Positions 5,713-12,334 of a DNA stretch of 12,334 bases are shown here, in pieces. The translations under genes were made by a program, and so were the position numbers. Each line of letters begins with the position of its first letter. Positions within the stretch are counted from its first letter, which is position 1. The notes under the pieces were generated by a model that searched no databases, was not told the origin of the DNA, and saw only the letters and a program-made list of their open reading frames with translations. Source of the DNA: Acidimicrobiia bacterium (GTDB lineage Bacteria; Actinomycetota; Acidimicrobiia; IMCC26256; PALSA-555). The DNA lies in NCBI GenBank assembly GCA_017853455.1, contig JAFMJM010000055.1, forward strand, positions 1 to 12,334, given 5' to 3'.

Positions 5713-7994
5713 GCGACGGACCCACCGACCTCCGGGTCGGGTCGACGGACCAACAGGCCGGTGAGCGTCGCCACGAACACCACCGCCATCACCGCGGGGA
5801 TCGCCGCGCCCGAGTCGTTGACCGCGTACCCGAGCACCGCCAGGACCGCGAAGCCCGTCAACGCGGCGCGCAGTTCGGGCACGTCGGTCACGAGGGCCCG
5901 CACGCGAGGCCGCCCGCGCCACAGGAGGTACACGAGGAAGGCCAGACCGATGACGAACATCACCCGCCACGCCGAGCTGGTCCAGGTGTCGAGGTTGCGG
6001 GTCGCCTTGCGGAGCACGACGTCGGTGAACTCCGACAGGCCGCGCTTCCGGGTGTTGGCGAGAAGCCGACCGAGGTGGGTGCGGTCCTTCGCCGGTCGGA
6101 GGAGGTCGACGACCCCGGCCAGGACCCCGGCGACCACGACCGCCCCGACGATCGCCGCGACCGTGCGCGGCCGGATGCGCACCCGGGCCAGCATGAGCAC
6201 GGTCACGAGGAACGCCGGTGTGAGTGACAGCACGCCGCCGACGTCGCCGCCCAGCATCGGCGCTGCGTCGGCGACGAGCACCAGCGCCAGCACCACCGCC
6301 GCCACGACCGTGCCGCGCCGACCCGGCCACCGGTGGGCCAGCAGTCCGGCGAGCACCACGGCCGACGCTCCGAGGAAGGCGAACGCGACGTTGCCCACCC
6401 CCGAGAACCGCACCCCGATCGACGGCGTGTACCCGAACGCGGTGCTCAACTGCAGCCGGGCGCCGGTGAAGAGGTCGCCGACCAGGAGCGCCACGATGAC
6501 GGCCAGTCCGATCGTGGTGGCCGCCAACGGGCGCCGACGCCCGACGATCTCGGAGAGCGCGGCCAGGACCGCCGCGCCCCCGGCCACGAACGCCCAGTAG
6601 GCCGCCACACCGGCCGAGTGGAACGGCACCAGCCGGGCCACGAACACGAGCGGCACGAACGCGAGGAGCCACGACGCACCCAGGCGGGCGCCGGTGCGCC
6701 AGCCCGCCCGACGCCGACGCAGCTCCCAGGCCAGCACCGCGGCGATCGCCACGAGGCCGGCCACCACCGTGGTGACGACGGTCACCGGGATCAGCACCCG
6801 GTCGCGGAACAGCGCCGCCTGCACGTCGCGCACGAGGCGGTGTTCACGGTGGGTGGCGTCGCCCGCCCGCGGACCGAGCGCGAACGGACGACCGTTCATC
6901 GACGTCGGGCGGTCGAGGCCGGCCAGCTGCAGCACGGTGGGCGCCACGTCGGCCAGCAGGACGAACCCGGTGCGGCGGGTGCTCGGGGAACGCATCAGGG
7001 CCGGCTCGACCCCGGGTGCCCGCACGCCGACCACCGTGAGTGCCTTCGAGGTGCGTGACGCCGCCGGGCTCACGACGACCACGGCGTCGTGGGCCGGATC
7101 GACCTGCTCGAGCAGGTCACCCACCAGCGCGTCCGACCGCGCCAACGCCGCGCGGTAGGCGGCCTGGTCCTGGGCGCTCACGCTCGCCACCCGGGCGACC
7201 GCGGCGCGCGCGAGGTCCGACGCCTCGACCAGCACCGTGGCGTGGTCGGTCCAGACGTCGGCGAAGGCGTCGACCACGGCGGCGTTGTCGAGCCGGACGC
7301 CGAACGGTGCGGCCGGGTCGTCCTCGAGCAGGCCGGCGTCGACCCGGCCGGCGTCGACGGTGCCGTCGCGGCCGATGATCCCGCCCACGACGTAGCGGCG
7401 GTAGCGCGGCAGGAGATCGTCGGGCACGGAGCCGTCACCGTTGCCGATCACGGCGGTCGTCCAGCCACCCCGGCGCAGGGCCGTGCCGAGGGCGCCGATG
7501 CTGCTGCCCCCGGCCTCGGCGGCGTTGACCGAGTCGATGCCCACGATGCCGAGGTCGACCACCGACCCGGCGGGCGCCCGGCGGCCCGTCCGGCGCCGGA
7601 ACGCGTCCGCGGCCGTGGAGTCGCCGAACCGGTCGTCGGCGCCGAAGCCCATGCCGTCGGAGGGCGTGAGGGTGCCGAGGGCCCGCTTGCCCGCTCCCAG
7701 GGTGAGATACCCCGCCGCCGGGCCACCCCCGCCGTTGCGGGCGGTGAGGTTGGCGACCGCCGACGCCGCCAGGAGCCGCCGCAGGTTGGGCGCATCGGCC
7801 TCGGCGAGATCGGTCCAGCCCACGTTCGGGATCGACACGATCAGGACCCGGTCGACGGGCCGTGTGGGCTCCAGCGGTGCGGCACCGGCCGTGCCCACCG
7901 ACCCGGCGAGAATGACCGTCACCACCGTTGCGCCCACGACGAGGAACGATCCCGCCGAGCGGAGCCGGCGCGCGGCGGTGAGGAGCGCGGTCAT
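5655..7994 (-). CDS. Secreted alkaline-phosphatase-like domain fused to a multi-pass membrane domain
   Basis: A 779-residue protein. It opens with a basic N-terminus and a signal or anchor helix (about residues 15-35, possible cleavage around TAGAA). Residues 48-375 form an extracytoplasmic domain resembling the alkaline phosphatase superfamily: VLIVSIPNVGWTDL (50-63), PNLRRLLAAS, YLTLGAGKRA (96-105), AVVVVSPAAS (304-313) and ADVAPTVLQLAGL (348-360). About 11 hydrophobic helices follow between 400 and 750. The first metal ligand Asp appears to be Asn57 and the usual DHG ligand motif reads SPAA, so I infer a catalytically dead or divergent enzyme. Actinobacteria carry similar phosphatase-like membrane proteins of unknown role. 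It lies between a glycosyltransferase and a flippase gene, so cell-envelope glycan work is likely. The ATG at 7994 is the best start, as it directly precedes the signal helix. Confidence 0.88.
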   Translation of the reverse strand: MTALLTAARRLRSAGSFLVVGATVVTVILAGSVGTAGAAPLEPTRPVDRVLIVSIPNVGWTDLAEADAPNLRRLLAASAVANLTARNGGGGPAAGYLTLGAGKRALGTLTPSDGMGFGADDRFGDSTAADAFRRRTGRRAPAGSVVDLGIVGIDSVNAAEAGGSSIGALGTALRRGGWTTAVIGNGDGSVPDDLLPRYRRYVVGGIIGRDGTVDAGRVDAGLLEDDPAAPFGVRLDNAAVVDAFADVWTDHATVLVEASDLARAAVARVASVSAQDQAAYRAALARSDALVGDLLEQVDPAHDAVVVVSPAASRTSKALTVVGVRAPGVEPALMRSPSTRRTGFVLLADVAPTVLQLAGLDRPTSMNGRPFALGPRAGDATHREHRLVRDVQAALFRDRVLIPVTVVTTVVAGLVAIAAVLAWELRRRRAGWRTGARLGASWLLAFVPLVFVARLVPFHSAGVAAYWAFVAGGAAVLAALSEIVGRRRPLAATTIGLAVIVALLVGDLFTGARLQLSTAFGYTPSIGVRFSGVGNVAFAFLGASAVVLAGLLAHRWPGRRGTVVAAVVLALVLVADAAPMLGGDVGGVLSLTPAFLVTVLMLARVRIRPRTVAAIVGAVVVAGVLAGVVDLLRPAKDRTHLGRLLANTRKRGLSEFTDVVLRKATRNLDTWTSSAWRVMFVIGLAFLVYLLWRGRPRVRALVTDVPELRAALTGFAVLAVLGYAVNDSGAAIPAVMAVVFVATLTGLLVRRPDPEVGGSVAQRATDPSTAAVRAATSSH

Positions 7995-8007
7995 GAAGGT
8001 TGCTCGG

Positions 8008-8014
8008 TAGCCTA
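8008..8014. promoter_or_regulatory. Symmetric -10 element serving both divergent genes
   Basis: The heptamer TAGCCTA reads as TAGCCT on the plus strand (8008-8013) and TAGGCT on the minus strand (8014-8009), so both strands match TANNNT in the same seven bases. On the plus strand 7 nt lead to a TTG at 8021 (flippase). On the minus strand 14 nt lead to the ATG at 7994, giving a leader of about 8 nt. No -35 match is visible on either side. Confidence 0.5.
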
Positions 8015-8020
8015 ATTCCC

Positions 8021-9418
8021 TTGACCGAGCCGGAGCCGTCCCCCGACGCGTCGCCCGTCACCGGATCCGCCGACGGCACGTCCCGCCGCACGGTCGTCCG
8101 GGGGCTCGGGGTGTCGAGCATCGGCTACCCGATCGGCTACGCCCTCGTGTTCTTCGGTCCCGTCCTCGCGGCCCGGGCCCTGACCCGCGACGAGTTCGGC
8201 ACCTTCTCGCTCGCGGTCAGCATCTTCTCCACCGTCGCGCTCATCGCCCAGCTCGGCATCCCCCACTCCATGCTCCGACGGGCGTCGGCGGCCATCAGCG
8301 CCGGCTCCGACGCCGCCACCCGCAACGAGGTCGTCTCGGCGTTCGTGATCGGGACGGTGGCGGCGCTCGTGGTCGCCGGGTTCGGCGCGCTGCCCGTGGG
8401 GCGCAACGTCCTCGACCACGTGTTCTCCGAGACCGGGGTGGGCGCCCTCGCCGCCCTGATCGGACTCCGGATCGGGGTCCGCATCCTCGAGAACATCGCG
8501 CCCGAGGCGCTACGCGCGTTCCGTGACTTCTTCCGGGTGAGCCTCTACGACGGGCTGCTCGCCAACTTCCTGTTCGTCGTCACGCTCGCCGTCGTGCTGG
8601 TCGCCGACCTCGACGTGAACGCGTCCGACGTCGTGCTCCTCAGTCTGGTGACGGCGGTGGTGGCGTTCGTCCCCGCCGCCTGGTCGATCCACCGCAAGCT
8701 CCGCGGCCTCGCCCACGAGCGCCTCCGGCTGCACAACCCGATCGAACCCGCGATGTGGCTGTCGACCATCGGACGCGCCGTGCTCGCCCAGCTCGACCTG
8801 CTCGTCGTCGGGATCCTGGCGACCAGCGGTCAGGTGGCGACCTACGCCGTGCCGTTCCGTCTGGCGCTGCTCGTGGGCTTCCCGCTCATCCTGGTCAACC
8901 AGGTGGTGCCGCCGCTGATCGCGTCGTGGCACGCCGGGAAGGCGGTCGACCGCCTCGAGCGGACGCTGCGGGCCACCGCCGGCCTGGCGTTCCTCGGCGC
9001 CGTGGGCGTGGGCCTCGGGTTCGTCGTGCTCGGCAGGCCGATCATCGAGGTGCTGTTCGGGCACGCGTACGTCGACGGCTACGGGGTGCTGTGCATCCTG
9101 GTCTGCGGGCAGGTGGCGCAGACCTACCTCGGGTCGTGCGGCTTCGCGCTCATGATGACCGACAACCAGCGCGTCTACTCGTGGATCCTGACCGTGAGCA
9201 CGGTCGTGACCGCGGGGCTCGACGTGATCGGCTGGCACCTCTGGGGCCTCGAGGGCGTGGCGGTGGCGACCGCGGTGTCGTTGACCGTGCAGAACGTCGT
9301 GCAGGCCTGGGTGCTGAAGCGCCTCACCGGCTTCTCGTCGGTGGCCGACCTGCGCCTCACCCTCACCGAGGGTGTCGCAACGCTCCGGAACCTGCGCTCC
9401 CGTCGCACCACGTCGTGA
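8021..9418 (+). CDS. Wzx-like oligosaccharide flippase (MOP superfamily)
   Basis: A 465-residue polytopic membrane protein of the MOP/Wzx class, which moves lipid-linked oligosaccharides across the inner membrane. Features are a first helix after a polar N-terminus (RGLGVSSIGYPIGYALVFFGPVLAARALTRDEFGTFSLAVSIF, about 27-69, given here in its typical fold order), EALRAFRDF (162-170), the QLDLLVVGILATSGQVATYAVPFR segment of the seventh to eighth helices (257-280) and GRPIIEVLFGHAYVDGYGVL (338-357), a conserved Wzx signature. About 12 to 14 helices fit. TTG at 8021 is preferred because a -10-like element ends 7 nt before it; an in-frame TTG at 8000 would lie inside that promoter. It probably exports the product of the neighbouring glycosyltransferase. 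Confidence 0.9.
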   Translation: MTEPEPSPDASPVTGSADGTSRRTVVRGLGVSSIGYPIGYALVFFGPVLAARALTRDEFGTFSLAVSIFSTVALIAQLGIPHSMLRRASAAISAGSDAATRNEVVSAFVIGTVAALVVAGFGALPVGRNVLDHVFSETGVGALAALIGLRIGVRILENIAPEALRAFRDFFRVSLYDGLLANFLFVVTLAVVLVADLDVNASDVVLLSLVTAVVAFVPAAWSIHRKLRGLAHERLRLHNPIEPAMWLSTIGRAVLAQLDLLVVGILATSGQVATYAVPFRLALLVGFPLILVNQVVPPLIASWHAGKAVDRLERTLRATAGLAFLGAVGVGLGFVVLGRPIIEVLFGHAYVDGYGVLCILVCGQVAQTYLGSCGFALMMTDNQRVYSWILTVSTVVTAGLDVIGWHLWGLEGVAVATAVSLTVQNVVQAWVLKRLTGFSSVADLRLTLTEGVATLRNLRSRRTTS

Positions 9419-9419
9419 A

Positions 9420-9527
9420 TTGACTCGGTCGACCACTCCAACTTCGTTGTTTGGACGTTTCCGGGGGCCAGGGGCCCCGGAAACGTCCAAACAACGAAAT
9501 CGAGGTCGAGGTCGAGCGCGGAGTCAA
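9420..9527. repeat. Outer inverted repeat around the perfect hairpin
   Basis: TTGACTC at 9420-9426 is repeated inverted as GAGTCAA at 9521-9527, just outside the 24-bp stem and offset by 6 bases. It starts two bases after the flippase stop and its right arm contains the stop codon of the second sulfotransferase, so the element fills the whole intergenic gap. It may be a larger cruciform or a small dispersed repeat, or the match may be chance. Confidence 0.4.
9443..9498. terminator. Perfect 24-bp inverted repeat between convergent genes
   Basis: Arms 9443-9466 and 9475-9498 are exactly complementary, with an 8-nt loop. The stem is AT-rich at its base (TTCGTTGTTT) and GC-rich at the tip (CCGGGG). 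It sits between the ends of the flippase and the second sulfotransferase, where a bidirectional terminator is expected. Neither side has a U-run after the stem, so termination may be of the U-less type common in actinobacteria, or it may only protect 3' ends. Confidence 0.75.
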
Positions 9528-10408
9528 GTCCAAGGGAAGGTGCGGCCGAGCAGGTCGGCGAGGGCGGCGTTGCGGGGCGCGAAGTACGTGCGCAGACGGC
9601 GCTCGACATCGGTGGCGGCGGACGGGTCGTAGGCCCCGACGTTGCGCGCGGCGGTCGGCACCCCGGGCGCAGCGGGCAGGCCGAGGAAGGCGATCGTCTC
9701 GGCGAACGCCGAGCCGTCGGCGACGCCGCCGGACTCCAGCACCCGGACCTGCTCGCGCGGGAACTCGGCGAACCAGCGACTGAGCTGCGAGGCGTAGTCG
9801 CCCCGCTCGAGGTACCCGCGGCGGCGGACCGGGTTGTCGCCGTCCCACCAGCCGGCGTCGGTGTCGGCGCCCAGCGGCTCGGTGTGGTCGGGGTCGAGCG
9901 CCACCTCGATCGGCCGGTCCTCGTCGCCGTGGCGCACGGCGTGGTGGTACCCCGAGACCGCCCGCGCCACCGGGTCGCGCAGCAGCACCACGAGGCGGAC
10001 GTCGGGGAGCATCGCTCGCACCCGCGCCGGGGCGAGCGGGTGGCACAGGAGGAAGGGCGTCGCCTCACCGGTGATGCCCACCCCGGTCGCCCGCGCCCGC
10101 TGGTCGAGGTCGCGCCGGGTCGGGAAGTAGGTGCGGTAGTCGGCGCCGCGCCGGTGGGACCGGTCGAACCAGTGGACCTCCTTGCGCAGCGCGGCCCCGA
10201 TCGACGGGTGGGTACAGAGCTGGGCGTACAGCGAGGTCGTCCCGGCCTTCTGGGCGCCGATCACGAGGAAGGCCGGTCGGCCCCGGCGCCCGGCCGACAG
10301 CCAGCGGTATCCGAAGCGGACCGGGTACGACCCCCGGTGAACCAGCCGGGCGGCGGCGGACGGCCGCGACGCACCGGCGTCGGCACGGAGGTCGGACGGG
10401 GCGGCCAT
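9524..10408 (-). CDS. Second PAPS-dependent sulfotransferase
   Basis: A 294-residue sulfotransferase. Its 5'-phosphosulfate loop is GAQKAGTTSLY (51-61), followed by KEVHWFD (76-82), GITGEATPFLL (111-121) and the 3'-phosphate motif LLRDPVARAVSGYHH (142-156). RRRGYLERGDYASQLSRWF (195-213, an RG-Y-x-L-W pattern) and the FLGLP segment (241-245) are typical of heparan or lipid-type bacterial sulfotransferases. It shares the same framework with the first sulfotransferase but differs widely outside the PAPS motifs, so different acceptors are likely. The ATG at 10408 is chosen for its position ahead of the basic N-terminus; a GTG 12 bases upstream is also in frame. It is transcribed away from the esterase operon and toward the flippase. 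Confidence 0.93.
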   Translation of the reverse strand: MAAPSDLRADAGASRPSAAARLVHRGSYPVRFGYRWLSAGRRGRPAFLVIGAQKAGTTSLYAQLCTHPSIGAALRKEVHWFDRSHRRGADYRTYFPTRRDLDQRARATGVGITGEATPFLLCHPLAPARVRAMLPDVRLVVLLRDPVARAVSGYHHAVRHGDEDRPIEVALDPDHTEPLGADTDAGWWDGDNPVRRRGYLERGDYASQLSRWFAEFPREQVRVLESGGVADGSAFAETIAFLGLPAAPGVPTAARNVGAYDPSAATDVERRLRTYFAPRNAALADLLGRTFPWT

Positions 10409-10418
10409 GACCCGACGC

Positions 10419-10424
10419 ACGGTA
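10419..10424 (-). promoter_or_regulatory. Possible -10 element of the second sulfotransferase
   Basis: Minus-strand TACCGT fits TANNNT and ends 10 nt before the ATG at 10408, which would leave a leader of about 4 nt. There is no Shine-Dalgarno and no clear -35. Confidence 0.35.
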
Positions 10425-10453
10425 CCCCCGGCCGGTCCGGGCCCGCCGCCGCC

Positions 10454-10483
10454 TTGCACGGTCGGGCCCCCAGGCACCATGGT
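10454..10483 (+). promoter_or_regulatory. Promoter of the esterase-cupin-MFS operon
   Basis: TTGCAC (10454-10459) as -35, an 18-bp spacer, and CATGGT (10478-10483) as a -10 that keeps the key A and final T. It ends 6 nt before the ATG at 10490, the spacing seen at the other proposed leaderless starts. A GGTGGA at 10481-10486 could instead act as a weak ribosome site. Confidence 0.4.
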
Positions 10484-10489
10484 GGACCG

Positions 10490-11451
<962 letters not shown>

Positions 11452-11455
<4 letters not shown>

Positions 11456-11826
11456 GCCTGCCCGTCACGGTCATCGTCACCGACGCCGACGGCGTCAGCC
11501 ACTTCCGCGACACCACCGTCGAGCTCACCGACCAGGCCTTCGCGCCGCCCGCCCCGCCGCTCGCGGTGTCGGCACCGGTCGACGCCCGTCACGGGGTGTT
11601 CTTCCGGATGCCCGCCGGCTGGTTCGGCGACTGGCACCCGGCGCCGTGCCACCAGTACTTCGTCCAGACGACCGGGACCCTCGAGGTGACGGTCGGTGAC
11701 GGCGAGGTCCGGATCCTGCGCCCCGGATCGGTGGTGCTGCTCGAGGACCTGACCGGGCGGGGCCACGTGAGTCGGGTCGTCGGCGACGAGGACGTGTGCG
11801 GGGTGTTCGTGCAGCTGTCGGCATGA
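11452..11826 (+). CDS. Small single-domain cupin protein
   Basis: A 124-residue cupin. WHPAPCHQYFVQTTGTLEVTVGDGEV (61-86, shown in part by its key residues H62, H67 and G75) forms the first motif, and RILRPGSVVLLEDLTGRGH (87-105) the second, with PG92 and H105. The usual glutamate of the first motif is missing, so metal binding would use fewer ligands or be absent. Related proteins often have HPAPxxQ and GxGH patterns and are annotated only as cupin-domain proteins, so the function is unknown. The TTG start at 11452 overlaps the esterase stop (TTGA), and an ATGA overlap joins it to the MFS gene, which points to translational coupling and a shared task. Confidence 0.85.
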
Positions 11827-12334
11827 CGGGCGTCGCCGGGCTGCCCCGCGACGCCGAGTACCGCCGCGAGACCCGCTCGCTCGCCTGCTTCGTGGTGGGC
11901 GCCGCCGTCTCGAACGCCGGTTCGTTCATGCAGAGCACGGCGGTGCCGTACGTGCTCTTCCGCATCACCGGGTCGAACGCCTGGGTGGGGGCCGGCGTGT
12001 TCGCGTCGTTGGCCTTCTCGGTGGCGGTCGGCCTGTTCGCCGGTCTCGCGATCGACCACTTCAACCAGAAGCAGGTCCTGATCGTCTCGCAGATCGTGCA
12101 GATGGTCGCGGCCCTCGCCCTCCTCGCCCTGTCGATGGCCCATGCGCTCGCGCCGTGGCCGATCTTCTGGCTGGTCGCGCTCGGTGGCGTGGGGGCGGGC
12201 ATGCAGTACCCCGCCGCCCAGTCGTTCACCCCGTCGATCCTGCGGTCGGCGCGCGTGCCCCGGGGGGTGCGGTTGACGACGTTCGGCCTCACCATCTCGC
12301 GCACCGCGGGGCCGGCCGTCGCCGCGATCGTGCT
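11823..12334 (+). CDS. MFS transporter, 3' end outside window
   Basis: The first 170 residues of a major facilitator superfamily transporter. Helices are visible near 20-40, 53-76, 85-105, 112-131 and from 153 onward. The loop after helix 2 carries LFAGLAIDHFNQKQVL, the basic/acidic MFS loop signature of the MFS_3 or EntS-like efflux type (G-x-x-x-D-x-x-x-x-K). NAGSFMQSTAVPYVLFRITGS at the first helix also matches this subgroup, whose members often export siderophores or drugs. The ATG start overlaps the cupin stop in ATGA. Coexpression with the esterase suggests export of a hydrolysed or ester product, but the substrate is unknown. Confidence 0.92.
   Translation, partial: MTGVAGLPRDAEYRRETRSLACFVVGAAVSNAGSFMQSTAVPYVLFRITGSNAWVGAGVFASLAFSVAVGLFAGLAIDHFNQKQVLIVSQIVQMVAALALLALSMAHALAPWPIFWLVALGGVGAGMQYPAAQSFTPSILRSARVPRGVRLTTFGLTISRTAGPAVAAIV

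Noticed and set aside
4350..6227. Long plus-strand frame of more than 600 codons across the glycosyltransferase
   Set aside because: It is Arg/Pro-rich in the second frame of clear genes, with no family motif.
7089..8015. Plus-strand open frame of 308 codons
   Set aside because: It is the complement of the phosphatase-like domain, made of repeated Arg/Gly/Val/Ala without domain features. GC-rich DNA keeps non-coding frames open.
8510..9490. Minus-strand open frame opposite the flippase
   Set aside because: His/Glu/Asp-rich mirror of membrane helices; no start signal or domain, and the flippase frame has clear family motifs.
9501..9516. CGAGGT-type tandem repeat
   Set aside because: Only two to three imperfect units; too short to call a repeat tract.

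Overview
This is very GC-rich bacterial DNA with dense genes, frequent GTG and TTG starts, few Shine-Dalgarno sites and several starts that look leaderless. Together with a luciferase-like oxidoreductase of the F420/flavin type, this suggests an actinobacterium (Actinomycetota). An Acidimicrobiia-like lineage is my guess; no rRNA or tRNA is present to settle it. I see no mobile element, CRISPR array or RNA gene.

Layout. Positions 2-577 (+) are the 3' part of a short-chain dehydrogenase. It converges, with an 8-bp overlap, on a two-gene minus-strand unit: an NAD-dependent epimerase (1529-2503) followed by a luciferase-like oxidoreductase (570-1514). Divergent from the epimerase is a YihY/BrkB-family membrane protein (2612-3718, +). 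Its hydrophilic tail lies antisense to a small two-helix membrane protein (3533-3727, -).

The middle block looks like cell-surface glycan chemistry. A sulfotransferase (3805-4590, +) and a GT-B glycosyltransferase (4597-5712, +) form a tight pair. They converge on a 779-residue secreted and membrane-embedded protein with a degenerate alkaline-phosphatase-like domain (5655-7994, -). That gene shares a very short divergent promoter with a Wzx-like flippase (8021-9418, +). A second sulfotransferase (9524-10408, -) converges on the flippase across a perfect 24-bp inverted repeat.

The right end is a plus-strand operon with overlapping stops and starts: an HSL-family alpha/beta hydrolase (10490-11455), a small cupin (11452-11826) and an MFS transporter cut by the window edge (11823 onward). 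It looks like a small-molecule ester hydrolysis and efflux unit.

The most interesting points are: (i) a bidirectional -10 element shared by the flippase and the pseudo-phosphatase membrane protein; (ii) loss of the expected metal ligands in that protein; (iii) a repeated -10-to-start-codon spacing that predicts leaderless mRNAs; (iv) the antisense overlap at the YihY tail; and (v) the perfect inverted repeat without a U-tract. The idea that the middle block builds and exports a sulfated glycan is inference from gene neighbourhood.
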